The position numbers and the translations under genes were made by a program. From the NCBI GenBank assembly GCA_050084515.1, contig CM114271.1:1550001-1614000 (forward strand): a stretch of 64,000 nucleotides of DNA, given 5' to 3'. Every line of letters begins with the position of its first letter. Position 1 is the first letter of the stretch. This document shows positions 11,497 through 22,238 of the stretch, one piece after another. Source of the DNA: Blasia pusilla (lineage: Eukaryota; Marchantiophyta; Marchantiopsida; Blasiales). The notes beneath the pieces are model-generated. The model was not told the DNA's origin. It saw only the letters and a list, made by a program, of their open reading frames with translations, and did no database searches.

Positions 11497-12538
11497 CTAA
11501 TCAGCTACTCCTAAGCTGAAAATCCATGTCAAGAAGTTCAGGTTCATCGCCTGACCCAAGACATGATGTCGTGATGCCTCTGATAGTGATGGTACTACCG
11601 TCACTTCTGTGGGGAATCCCATCGCTTGCTCTCGCTCATCGACGTTGGGCTCCACCAACCTCTATACTTGGTCATCCCAAACCAAGCCAGGTCCGGCCTC
11701 CTTGAATGCATAGGAAGTGGGGAAACTCACCAATGTGGGAAAGGCTGCACGTGGCCTGCCAATCTTGTTGACCATAGTCAACAGCGGTCGATCATCTAGC
11801 ATGTGATCGACGACTCGTATCCAATATAGAATCCACCAAAAAATCGGAGGGATGCTCCACTCTTGCATAAGCCTTCCGCAACACCTCGTGTGGTACCAAG
11901 TTGGTCCATCAAAGACGCGGGCAATGTGTTCGTAAACCCACACTCGCTGCATCTAAGAACACTGCCAAGCCGATCCATGCGCGCACTTGATGTGCACTCG
12001 TGACCATACGGGACCTCGAATCGCCCAAAATTGGCACATTCTCCAAAATGTATGCTGGAGAACGAGGTTGATGCTCATGTAAATGTCGCAAGATCCGCAT
12101 CATCTCCCAAAACAACATGGACCGAGTGTTAGCTACCCCGCTACCTCGTCCAACACTCGGTTGGCCCTGATACGGCCAACCAACAATAACCAAGCCTATG
12201 ATCCCTATCCGCTCCAAGTCTTGCGCCCCCAAAAATGAAATGTCCCTCGGTAGGGAACTCTAGTAACCCTAAATGGCGGACGGAGACAACAAGTTGGGGA
12301 AACAGAGGCGTAACAACGCCACATAGTGAAGTGAAGCACGCCTTGCAACATCATCAATCTCCACATACATGTACTGCTGCATGCGCACTCCAGCATGCAA
12401 AACAATAGCTAACCCAGTGCTGATCCCTCCAAAGAGATCCAACACCCGAATACCCATTCTCTAGGATGCACCACACAATCGGGTGGTGTCCAAAGGGGTC
12501 AAAGTAGCACTCCTGCCTACCTGGGGTTCCTCTCACCC
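11497..12538 (-). pseudogene. DNMT3-like C5-cytosine DNA methyltransferase domain inside G1 pol
   Basis: Between protease and reverse transcriptase, the minus strand encodes C5-methyltransferase motifs in canonical (not DRM-permuted) order. Motif I is VLDLFGGISTGLA (about 12408-12445), followed by a YVEID segment. Motif IV is GWPYQGQ (Pro-Tyr-Gln at 12167-12175). Motif VI is LENV (12035-12043). Motif VIII is near 11906-11930, motif IX is the EREQAMGFP segment (about 11611-11640), and motif X is LGQAMNL (11542-11562). Spacing and motif wording resemble DNMT3 enzymes, which methylate DNA de novo. The target-recognition region between VIII and IX is short. Damage: the catalytic Cys of motif IV is Tyr; stops lie at 12461, 12269, 12260, 11909, 11662 and 11497; one frame change lies near 11820. 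Apart from that change the frame is continuous from 12853, so the domain was part of the polyprotein and not a later insertion. The parent domain was about 320 residues. Confidence 0.88.
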
Positions 12539-12853
12539 GTCACACTCTAGTGCAAGCATCTCGCTCCACGGGGTCTGCACATGCTCAGTGCATAAGCGTC
12601 GAAGCTCTTCAGTCGAGCCCCAAAGTGGCACCTCTCCTCCAGGGACTGATGCGGCTACCATGACACTCCTCTCCATAGAAATGTCAGGAATTGGAGTATC
12701 CTCTGCATGGACATGTCCCTCAATCAAATCACGAAGCCAAGTGATGGCAGTGCTAAATGCTGCTAAGGTCGCCATCTCTCCTGGCCGTCGTTCGATCACT
12801 GCACATGTGAATCGAATGGGTAATGAGCTAAGGCGCCCATCACCGACTGCCAT
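12533..12853 (-). pseudogene. G1 pol segment between protease and methyltransferase, unassigned
   Basis: An open stretch of 106 codons continues in the same frame as the methyltransferase domain and is separated from it by one stop codon near 12534. It contains an ERRPGEMATLAAFSTAITWL segment and an acidic HAEDTPIPDISMER segment. I recognise no domain. It could be a linker, an N-terminal extension of the methyltransferase or a spacer processed from the polyprotein. A frame change separates it from the protease upstream. Confidence 0.55.
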
Positions 12854-12879
12854 CTTGGTATGTTTGATGCTGACTCCTC

Positions 12880-13212
12880 CTAGTAATCCAAGGAAAATCC
12901 CATCGGGTATAACACTGCTCCACCAACCAAGACGTCGTAGGACTCGGCATCTATCACTATCGCCTTGGCTCGTACAAGAGACTCATCTGTAGGATGTCCT
13001 GGGTGAATCCTCACCACGACCTCATGTTGAGTGATATACTGTGTGGTACTCACTCCACCGAAGGATGTCTGTATCCGGTATGGACAAGGCTCCACATCGG
13101 CCCTTGTCAATCCCAATCCTCTTAATGACGGTTTCCCCAACATCAGGGGTTGCGCTCTTGAATCCAACAAGACGCGCTGTGGACTAAAAGCTCTACCTCC
13201 AGGACTCACCAA
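12880..13212 (-). pseudogene. G1 retropepsin-like aspartic protease
   Basis: The minus-strand reading contains RVLLDSRAQPLMLGKPSL, matching the LLDSGAxPxxLG active-site loop of Ty3-type proteases, and about 70 residues later YDVLVGGAVLYPMG, the second conserved loop. In the intact enzyme the Asp-Ser/Thr-Gly triad cleaves the Gag-Pol polyprotein. Here Gly has become Arg, which should abolish activity. The segment ends at a stop after the GFSLDY residues, and the next pol segment is in another frame. Confidence 0.8.
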
Positions 13213-14107
13213 CGGGACGACCTCTCCTCAGTTATCCAGCAATAAAACACCAGGAGAAGCCATGGCACGCTCTATCGCGGATCTAGCGGGCATCTCCGCC
13301 ATCCTAGCAGCCGCAGCCTGCTATGAATCTGACGTGGACGGCCCGAGCATCCGCTCCAAGGGCAGGTCCATCACCTCCTCTACAATCACCTCTTAACGTG
13401 ATGTAGGAAATCAAACTCCACGCTCACATAGCCTAGCAGCCAGTCAAAAAACCTCGGCGGGCGTACCTCCCAACGTCATAACATCGGAAGCAGAAAATAA
13501 AGGAGCGCAGTACACAACGGTGGCCCCCCAACAACGTTCTCGACACATACCCCTCCTGAGCATCACCAATAGGAGTCTTCGCGCTGGCTTCTCCCATCGC
13601 CCTCCGTGCCTACACACCAACAACATCACCAACTCTCCAATAACTCTGATCAAGACCCATCGATGGGGTCCTCATCGCCTTGGACAACATGTGAAAGACT
13701 GAGGAAGCCTAATCTGTTTCCTGGCTTCCCCTCGCTGCGGATCCAACTCTGCGGCTGCTCCACGCGTCACAACTGCGGCGGCCTCCATCTAGGCAGTCCC
13801 GCACATCCAACCAGGATCCTCCATATCTCTGGCTGCTCCATATGATGTCGATGCCACAGATCCCGCATCGGGTAATCTCAATGCCATAGCGGCAATCTTC
13901 TCATGTAGTTGATGTATGAGCAGCTATCCTAGCCTCACGCCCAGCGTCTTCCTCGACGCGTCTAGGTGGTGGGACTCTATCTTCTCCACAAGCAGCTCCA
14001 CCACCATGTCGGGCAGCTCCACTTCCTCGTCCTCCAATGGGACCACCTGGTGAACGATATCTAGGCCCACCCGAACCGGCTATTCGCTTTGGTGCCCTCT
14101 TTGGCCC

Positions 14108-15262
14108 TCAATCCGGACGTAAATCGGGATGTAAATTGAAACACCTGGCGCGTGAATGACCATACCTATGACAATAGTCACACTGATAATCTCCTAGTGC
14201 AGCACTATCTCCTCCTCCATGCTGAGGCACACGTCCATGACCATGATGAGTGCAATCACGCTGATGATGGGCTCCACCACATAACCAACAAGTAATCATA
14301 GGCGGCTGCTGATGAGCCACATATGATGGTGTAGATCTCTGTGGCACGGCCTCCCGATATCCTCCTTGAGCTCATGGTACCACAGTTGACCTATCTCGGA
14401 GTCCACATTGTTGCACTGGTGGTGTAGACAATCGTGACTGCTCTCGCCCAGAACCCATGGTGGCTACGCTCTCCTTCGACATATTGCGCTCAATGTTCTT
14501 GGCGGTCTTAAAAACATCTCTCAACATAGGGGAGGTGTTCATAAGAAGTACCCCCTCCCGCACTCGTGCCCGCAGGGTCTGGTTGGGCATCGCGTACCAT
14601 GACTGGATAGCTTGAGCCTCTGTCACTCCCTGAGTGACATTGATCAACCGACGCAAGCGAGTGTAAGCCTCATGAAAACTCTCACCCGAGCGCCTGTGGA
14701 AGTCATGGATGCTCCGCAATTTCTCCGTCCGTACCCCCTGGTAGCTCGTCCTCAACTCAACGAAGAACTCAACCACGGGGTTGAACCTAGGACAAACCCG
14801 ACTAGATGGTGCAACTGTTCCAGTGCGAGTGACCCCTCCTAAAACATCACTAGTGGAAGAGGAAATAGCCTCTCCTGACTCCTCCTCCTCATCTGGGAAC
14901 GGCTCCGTCCATGACACATAGTGTGGGTCATAGTAGAGTCGCTATGCCTCAATCTCTTGGGCATGCCTTTGGGAGAACTCATGGTAATCGTCCATGGGGA
15001 CCCCCTCTAAATGCTGGAACATACCATTCCATGTTGTAAACGGGTTGAACTCTCTAGAATTCCTAGCCTGTTGTGAGTCACACAAACTCCTAAACTCCGC
15101 AATGAAGTCATGTAGTTCTTTTGTTCCTACAACACCCGAAAACCGACGCGGTCCTCTACCTCGGTCGTCCATCTCGTACGCCCAACTAGTAGGACCACTC
15201 AATATATACGGTGGATCACTAACACACTCCTCTATACACTCCCCCTTGTTTGAAGACGACAT
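14108..15262 (-). pseudogene. G1 Gag with two CCHC zinc knuckles
   Basis: Three minus-strand stretches in one frame (15262-14942, 14917-14372, 14347-14108) are separated by stops. The start MSSSNKGECIEE follows the leader directly, and the same start region, damaged, ends G3 at 57710-57738. The middle part has the capsid pattern of Ty3 Gag, including an FVELRTSYQG segment and a SGESFHEAYTRLRRL segment. The end carries two nucleic-acid-binding knuckles: CWLCGGAHHQRDC (one residue short of the standard spacing) and CDYCHRYGHSRARC (standard CX2CX4HX4C). The product packages element RNA in cytoplasmic particles. This copy cannot make a full protein. Confidence 0.85.
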
Positions 15263-15299
15263 AGAAGGAGATTGAGGTGGTCTTTCGCGTGGAGATCCT

Positions 15300-17450
15300 C
15301 AAAACCTCACACCACTCCGGGTAAACTCTCCAGAGCTACTCTCAGATCCACTACCTCGCCTCTCAAAATCCTGAAAGGACGCCGTGATGACCCTCATGCC
15401 CCTCTCACACAATCACTCTCAATCTCGTGAGTAATCCCTCAATCACTCAAACTAAACATGCGGCACTCAATCTTCACTCTCTCACTAAGACATGTGCTGT
15501 ACGGCAACAAGTAGTGTGGTGCGGAAAATCAACCAATTTATCATCTCATCGACAAACAATCCTCAACTCTCGACATCCCACACAGGTCTATGTCGCCTAA
15601 ATCCATACATCCTCGATGCTCCTAGCATCAACACAAAACCCAACATCCCCAATAACTTCCTAATATCCGAAAATCCCTCACACGTGCAAGGTAAGATACT
15701 AGAATGGATAACATGACAATAATGTCGATGTCGCTCCTCGGCAATTGCAAATCTCAACCCCAACTCGATCGTGAAGACAACTCCTCCAATCAGCAAGTTG
15801 TACTCCTCGTACTGACGCTGCTCAAACCTCCTCGATGTGCGGTGCAGGTCCAGTGGTCAGGTACAGCATTGGCAGCACAGAACGGCTACAAACGGCACGA
15901 CACTCGAGAATGGGGTACGGTGCGGCCACGAGGGGCACGACCCAGAAATTGGCGGCGCATTGCGGCTACGGGCGTCACTACACAGTACTCGATCATCGTC
16001 GAGCGGCTACCAATCACAACATAGCAGCATGAAATAAAAACTCAAACACCATAACCCAAGATCATCTGCCATCATTTGGTTGATGACGAATTTGCGATGA
16101 CGGTGGTGGCCAAAACAAAGTACGTGGTGGCGACATAAGTCAGAGAATCAACGGTTGTCGTGGAAGACCCTCCACTCCGTAATGGCGGCAATGGCAACCA
16201 AAGGGTGGACAACGGACGAACGCGACTATGAGCAGCGCTAGGCGGCCGACGGTGGACCGTTGACGGTGACGGTTGACCGTTGATGGTGACGGTTGATAAT
16301 TGATGGTGATGGTTGACCATCAATGGTGGACCGTTGACGGTGACTATGAGGGCAATGGCCACCGCCGGCGTGGCGGCTGGTTTAGGGTTTGAACAATTTA
16401 ACCCTAAAAATCGCCTAGCAATCGTAGTTTTGCAAGATTGACCATAAATTTTTTCTCGAAACTCCAAATTGCGCACCGTCTATTGCACAACATGCATAGC
16501 TTGACGATCTACAACAATGTCAAAAAATATTTAGAATCGAACATTCCAGTAAAAATTGACAGGAATTGTTGTAAAGCCAAATGTCTCCTTCTCCTACACG
16601 AAATTTGGTAGCGCTTCCGCGCTGATTTCTCCCAACGAAAATATAAAACCTATGAGAATATAAATCAGCAAGCTTCATGGTGATCCCAAGAGCACTGGTA
16701 TGGGGCAATCCACCCCCATACTTAATCCCTATAGAAAATTGGGCAGCGCTTCCGCGCGCCACTCTTCCACACGAAAAATCGACAAAGGAAATATCACAAG
16801 TAAGCGGCTCTTGCTCCGGTGAGTACTCCCATGAGTCAAGAAGCGGGGAACACTGTTCCCTAACCTGCACGAAATATTGAGCAACCAACGAGCTCTCCCA
16901 TGAAGCTCTCTCACTCACTCATTCTCTCTTTGTAAAATAAGATCCAATCTCTCTCACAACATCATAGTTCTCACATGTGTGCACTCACATATGTCTCTCT
17001 CAATGTCAAACCAAACCCACTCTCATAATGAGAGGCTTGGGTTACACACACAAGGCAAGCAAGACCATAGCTTTGCCGCCTCATGCCAAGAGGTTCAACG
17101 AAAAAAGAATGAGCTTTCAAGCTCCCTCTCCTTGATGTATACCCCTCCCCTCTCCCAAGCTCTCTCCATGGTAACCTATGCTCCCAAGTCATCTCCTTGG
17201 CTCTTGACATGATGTAAGAGATCAAGGGCCACTTACCAAAAAATAGAAAGTTGATCATATACTGAAAATGATACTTACCTAAAATAGGAAGTTCCTCAAT
17301 ATGACTCCAAATGAGCCGAAACGAAGGGAAAACCTACTATCTTAGGTTTTTCAGGGCCTCAATAGGTCATCCTCGACCACTAAGCCTTTCCTCCACTACT
17401 CACAAAGGTGCTCTACTAGATCTCATCGATCTATCCTAAAAGACGTGATA
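15300..17450 (-). repeat. G1 5' LTR and untranslated leader
   Basis: This region is repeated in inverse orientation as 51340-53216 plus 57262-57738 (G3), collinear over its whole length apart from the copia insertion there. The upstream tip is TATCACGTC here and TGTCACGAC in G3, so the LTR start is probably TG. I could not fix the LTR 3' end or the primer-binding site; the LTR is at most about 1.75 kb, with the rest untranslated leader. In G3 the sequence CTTGCAGGTG inside the leader resembles a splice acceptor, so a leader intron is possible. Confidence 0.8.
16245..16345. repeat. Short tandem repeat GGTGACGGTTGACCGTTGAT inside the G1 LTR
   Basis: About five imperfect copies of a 15-20 base unit built from GGTGACGG and TTGACCGTTGA follow one another. 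The matching part of G3 (about 52680-52770) has similar words but no clear array, so the expansion is specific to this copy. Confidence 0.6.
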
Positions 17451-17606
17451 TTAAGGTTAGGGTTAGGGTTGCTTGTACATACCCTATATAATTGAGAAGG
17501 GGATCAACCTCCACTAATTCTCTCATTGCAAATTTTGTTCTCCATGGTGGTGTGTGAGTGTGAGAGCCGTTTCCCACCTCTTATGCTTCTTTAGCAGTTT
17601 TCCACA
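17451..17606 (+). repeat. Copia 5' LTR, 3' part only
   Basis: The segment runs from TTAAGGTTAGGGTTAGGG to TTTAGCAGTTTTCCACA and matches the distal part of the LTRs at 53217-53489 and 56946-57256. About 170 bases of the LTR start are missing. The GGTTAGGG words are part of the LTR and not telomeric DNA. Confidence 0.85.
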
Positions 17607-17618
17607 TGGTATTAGAGC
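17607..17618 (+). other. Primer-binding site for initiator methionine tRNA
   Basis: TGGTATTAGAGC directly follows the LTR end and differs by one base from TGGTATCAGAGC, the usual plant copia site complementary to the 3' end of initiator tRNA-Met. It would prime minus-strand cDNA synthesis. Confidence 0.85.
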
Positions 17619-18121
17619 GATAAGAGAACATCACTTGAAATTCTTGGTGTTTGAGGAGAGAAGAGAGGCAAGAGGAGGCACTGTTTCAATTTGGGAGAAG
17701 AAAATTTTGTTTAGAGATTAATGGGTGCAGATTTCAGGTGGAACTTTGATGGTGATAAAACTTTGGAGGCATTTTTGAATGCTTTCCGGTCGATTTAGCC
17801 ATCTAGGTCCGCAACGGCTAGAACAATGCCCAAGGTTGTTTCCAGTCGTCTTGTATAGCTCGTTGAGAGCTTTCGAACGCATCCAAAATCGCTTGATTCA
17901 GACATATTGAGCTCTTGCAGTTATAATTTAAGTGTAGGAAAGTGTAATTAATGAAGAAAAGTTGTGTAGTTTGCTCTCTATAGACTAATTTCGACTAGTT
18001 CTTTCATAAAGTTGATCAATTTTGGCAAATTTCACGTCGATTTCTATGTAGGAGTGGTCTATGCTTCAATTGGAGAAGTAGGGAGCCAGAAATTACATTT
18101 TTGTGAGTAAAATCGTTCGTC

Positions 18122-18960
18122 ATGGAGTATTCCTCAACAACAATCACAGATGAGAAGCTAGATAAGTAGAATAACAATGTTTGGAAGTTTCGCATGAAAC
18201 AATTTCTCATGGATCAAGAACTATGGGATGTTGTCACAGGTGATGAAGCCAAGCCAAAAGGTTTCTCAATAGACTTGAATGTTCGCGCTTGGAACAAACG
18301 CGCAAGGCAAGTAATCCAATATATTTCAATAACAATTAGTTCGCCAATGATAGGTCACAATCAAGATGTTGATATTCTAAAGGAGACCTGGAATGCATTG
18401 GAAAATCTGTTCCAGATATCTACAAAGGCGAGAATGCTTGAATTGAAATAAGAATTGAACGAAGTGAGGAAAGGATCGTAGAGAATCAATGATTATATTT
18501 TGAGTATTAGACATATTGTTGAACAGTTGAATAACATTGGAGTGAGAGTAGAAGATGATGATCTCATTTTGTTCACTCTTCAAGGCCTTCCAAGGATTAC
18601 AAGTCCTTTGAGACCTCTATCTCTGTGAGAGAAAAGTATCCAATCTTTCAAGAGTTAGTCCCTCTGTTAATTAGTGAAGAGATGCGCCTAGTGGGCAACG
18701 GTAGCTCGTCTAGTGTGCAAGAGAGTGCGCTATTTGCAGGGTAGGGATTGTGAGAAGCTTCCGTGGTTGAAGTGGATATCAAGTATATGAAGGAAGAGGC
18801 ACTAAATATAACGTCACTCAATCAACTACGAACCAATACCAAACACAATCACAAGGTGGTGATGGTGGAAACCGTTGGGATTGAGGTTAGCTACAGAGGG
18901 TCCTTGGATCTTGCAATTAGTGTGGGATAAAAGGTCACTATGAAAAGTTTTGTTTCAAGA
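18122..18960 (+). pseudogene. Copia Gag (UBN2-type) with broken zinc knuckle
   Basis: The reading starts at ATG 18122 and, past a stop near 18167, continues through MKQFLMDQELWDVV and WNALENLFQISTKARMLELK, which match copia Gag of the UBN2 family. After 18451 it continues with RINDYILSIRHIVEQLNNIG in damaged form. The knuckle at 18912-18953 has the CX2CX4HX4C spacing (CN-stop-C, GIKGHYEKFC) but contains a stop codon. The intact protein forms the particle shell and binds element RNA. Confidence 0.8.
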
Positions 18961-19084
18961 AGAAGGCAAATATGAGAACAAGAGCCTTACAACAACAAAA
19001 CTATATAGAGCAACAACACCAAGAACAACAACATTTACAAACGGAGCATCTCTTGGTCATGACTCATCATATGGGAGCAATGGT

Positions 19085-19735
19085 CAAGAAAGACTCGACA
19101 ACATATTGATTCATTGATTCTGGTCCATCAAATCATGACCTCACAAGCTAAATGGTTTAGTAGTTTAGAGATGGTGGAAGATCCTGCAATTATGCTCAGA
19201 GGAGATGACATTCAACATCATATCACGCAAACCGGTAAAATTCTAATAACATCAGATGGTCTTTGTGCTCTTGGAAATATTCTCTATGTTCCTACCATTG
19301 CAAAAAACCTGATCTCTGTAGGACATATAGTAGAACAGGGTTATCAAGTGAAGTTTAACGCATATGGTTGTTTCATTGAAACAATGGATGATCAAACTAC
19401 GATAGCCAAAGAAACTAGATCTGGAAGAATGTTCAGATTATATATTTCTATGCCAGAGATTAAAACATCAATGTATGGTGAAACCGGCCAACAAGTCATA
19501 GATCTAAATGTGTGGCATAAAATAATTGGACATATGAATCTTCAAAGATTACAGAGTCTTTCATCATCTAATATAGTAATGTGACTCCCTAAATTAGCGA
19601 GTTCTGCTACATTAGAGGTATGTCCTACTACGTTAGAGGTATGTCCTACTTGCCAATTTGGAAAACAAGCTAGATTTCCTTTTCCAAAGCAAGGTAGGAG
19701 AGCATCCAGGATATTGGAGTTGATCCACAATGATG
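19085..19735 (+). pseudogene. Copia protease and GAG-pre-integrase region
   Basis: FIDSGPSNHDLTS at about 19110-19150 is the copia protease active-site loop (D-S-G). The following stretch, LCALGNILYVPTIAKNLISV, is the usual second part of this protease. After it comes a WHKIIGHMNLQRLQSL segment, the zinc-binding start of the integrase, and CPTCQFGKQARFPFP, its CX2C half. A 21-base tandem duplication at about 19608-19652 repeats the TTAGAGGTATGTCCTACT word just before the CX2C. A stop at 19582 interrupts the frame. Confidence 0.85.
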
Positions 19736-19745
19736 TGTGGATAAC

Positions 19746-19755
19746 ATCACAACAT
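19746..19755 (+). repeat. 10-bp direct repeat, left copy (ATCACAACAT)
   Basis: The copia sequence is collinear with the element at 53217-57256 up to and including this word, then diverges at once into unrelated DNA. The same 10 bases at 61203 begin the right-half copia element. The pair looks like a target-site-type duplication around the 41,447 bases between them. Confidence 0.65.
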
Positions 19756-19785
19756 GAATATGACTAGGTGCCTATATATCTGACT

Positions 19786-19935
19786 TTTAAATGACTGTAT
19801 ATTATTTTAGTATGACTTGGTATATGTTTGGATCAGTAGTTTAAATGACTGCATATTGTTTTAGTATGACTTGGTACATGTTTGACATCAGTAGTTTAAA
19901 TGACTACATATGGTGTGATATGACTAGAGTTTGGC
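19786..19935 (+). repeat. 54-55 bp tandem repeat, about 2.7 copies
   Basis: Units start at 19786, 19840 and 19895 with TTTAAATGACT, followed by TAGTATGACTTGGTA and ATGTTTG. The third unit is partial and diverged. The array lies 31 bases inside the left border of the 41-kb block. Its function is unknown. Confidence 0.8.
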
Positions 19936-20760
19936 TACATTATATGACTGAATGATTTATGACTAATATGATTCATATGACATTTAAATAACTTCAAGTT
20001 ATGGGAAACAGAAGTAGGTCTTATGATAGGCATGAACGTCTAATATTAGCCTATGATTTCTTCAAATTTACTTCAGGCAAAAGTACTGAACCTCCAAGAG
20101 CATCACCCAAAGTGTATTGGGGTGGCATATCAGCCTCCTTTGGCTACCATAACTTATGATGGAAGAATGCAAAATGGAAAATCTTCAGATCCACCCGTAC
20201 CACCCCCGATGGGATATCACTCCCATGAAATTTTTGTTGTCCACTCAAGCCGGTTACATTACCAGTGCCCAGAATTTTCCTACTGAGCTTGAGCTTTAGG
20301 AGTTGAACCTCAGCTCCCACATGAATCTGCAAACCCAAGATCCCGGGATGAGTCTTTGGAGGAAAAAATGCATAAACTTGGTGTTGGACATATAACACAA
20401 CACATTATTAGTTACAATTCTTTCAATTGAAAAATATTATAGCACTTGAATAAAGTTTTGATTATCATACCAAGCAAGAAAGTTTTTCTTCCAAATCCAC
20501 GTGTATACCTTCCCAGTGTATTTCTTGTTGCTTCTTGACTTTACATCGCTGTCATGTTCACTACTTGCAGCTTGAATGGCGTCAAAATGCACTCTTGTAA
20601 CACGTCTCTTTTTCTTCGTAGAACACTCTTTCTTCCCAAACAATGAAACCTGCATAGTACAAAAGGATATTAAAATAAAGGAAAAGAAATTTTGTTATGT
20701 TGAATGTACATCAATAGAAGGCTACTGATATATAGCTATAATATCAGAGAGGGAAATATA

Positions 20761-21400
20761 CCAAGCTGGAGCTTGACATTTACTTCTTATACATACTTAC
20801 TTGATGTACATAATCTCTTGCTGTAAAAAAATGAAAATCTCTTTGAATCTATAGTAAGTGTAAGGATAACAAGTGTAAGGATGTACCAAGCTAGAAATTG
20901 ATATTTACTTGCTGTACATAATCTCTTGCTGGAAAAAAATGAAGGTCTCTTTGAAACTATAGTAAGTGTAAGGATGCACCAAGCTGGTAACTAACATTTA
21001 CTTGCTCTACACAATCTCTTGCTGAAATAAATTTAAGATCTCTTTGAAACTATAATAAGTGTAAGGATAACAAAAGTAGAGAGGGGAAGAAAAGGAAACT
21101 TGAGAGGGTTGTTGTTTTAGGTATGTTATCAAAGCAGAAAACGATATACAAAGGGTTCTACAAAACTCTATTCGAATATTCAAAGCCAAGGTTGGTTTGG
21201 GTTTAGGGTTAGGTGAAGGGTCATCCATTGTCTACATTAATGTTAATTTTTGTTACCACGGATTTAGTGAATTCATACAGAGTGGCAGATCCTAAATTAA
21301 AACCTACCAAGCTTGAACTTCATATTTACTTGTTGTACATAATCTTAAACCACAATGCATTGAAGATCTCTTTGAAACTATAGAAAGGGTAAGGATAACA
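20761..21400. repeat. Subterminal repeats of about 95-125 bp, four copies
   Basis: Copies begin CCAAGCT at 20761, 20886, 20979 and 21307. Each contains TTTACTTG, then TACATAATCT or ACACAATCT, then ATCTCTTTGAAACTATA and GTGTAAGGATAAC in order. Subterminal repeats bound by the accessory protein are typical of En/Spm-type elements, so these may mark the 3' subterminal region of the CACTA element. Confidence 0.65.
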
Positions 21401-22238
21401 AAAGAACGGAGGGGAAGAAAACCAAACCTGAGAGATTTGTTGCTTTAGGGTTTTCAGACGGCGAGCAGGATTTTGATTCATTTCCCTTCTTGACTCACAC
21501 AACAACGGTATTCATAAGAAACTAAGAGAATCTGCACTTACAAAGGATATACTTTCTATAAACCAAATCAGAATTTTCTAAACTCAATACTTACGAGCTC
21601 GAGTCCCTTCAGTTTGCCCATCCAAGTCCCTTGAAGCTACATGTGGACATACCCCCACTTTTATTTGTGGGTTTGGAGAGACTAGGGGCCATGAAAGACT
21701 AACTGTCACTTTGCTGCGAATGTACACTTGTCCCAACAAATCCCAATGGCCCATAAGAAAATGTTGAGTCAGAACCTTCTCCTGCACTTGGATAAGGGGG
21801 CGGAGGGCATGGTGCTCCATCCTATCCACACATGGAGATAACACTCTTACATCCTTCATCAACACTATAGACAAGAAATCAGGACTTCACAATCTGAAAA
21901 AACATGCAGAACCAGGAAAGGATAATGGCCACTTTTCGAGTCATCATGAGAAGATAAAGAGTTAAAGAGTCATCATTTCTTACAAATAGAGAATTTGATC
22001 ACAAATAAAAAATGTGGAAAGAAGTTTACACATGGCCTTGCCCATGGTTGGCTTGAAGAACCAAGTTGAATGGGTCCCCATTGCTGTTGACTCCCCATCG
22101 GAGTCAAAGTTTGTGTATGAGGACCCCATTCGGCGTGAGATCCAGATGGTAGAGATGGCTGGGTATTGCCTACCCAAGGGCGTTCTACAAGTCTAGGTTG
22201 CGACCAAGACATGCCTCCAGGCCATTGGCCTTGAGCGG

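Larger units (their letters stand above)
10262..17450 (-). mobile_element. Ty3/gypsy retrotransposon G1 carrying a DNA methyltransferase (3'-truncated)
   Basis: Read on the minus strand the order is: long LTR/leader (17450 to about 15300), gag with two zinc knuckles, aspartic protease, a DNMT3-like cytosine methyltransferase, then reverse transcriptase. The sequence stops just after the GLANFYRQY segment that normally begins the connection to RNase H. RNase H, integrase and an intact 3' LTR are absent. The LTR tip (TATCACGTC) abuts copia LTR sequence at 17451, so G1 inserted into that older LTR. A second copy of the same LTR and leader, in the opposite orientation, lies at 51340-57738 (G3). 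Several stops and frameshifts make this copy non-functional. Bases 13213-14107, between gag and protease, keep no motif I recognise. Confidence 0.88.
17451..19755 (+). mobile_element. Ty1/copia element, left half (LTR, gag, protease, pre-integrase)
   Basis: Order on the plus strand: 3' part of a 5' LTR, primer-binding site, gag, protease and the region before integrase. The sequence matches the copia elements at 53217-57256 and 61203-63945. The left LTR tip is missing because G1 inserted at 17450/17451. The right end stops within the zinc-binding/integrase border at an ATCACAACAT word that is also the first word of the right-half element at 61203. Several stops make it non-functional. Confidence 0.85.

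Noticed and set aside
11497-12538. All stops in the methyltransferase are explainable by C-to-T or G-to-A changes, suggesting RIP-like decay
   Set aside because: Every TAG or TGA stop can be derived from CAG, TGG or CGA by one transition, so this observation alone has no evidential weight.
17451-17480. GGTTAGGGTTAGGGTT resembling telomere repeats, possible interstitial telomere
   Set aside because: The same words occur at the same place in the other copia LTRs, so they belong to the LTR.
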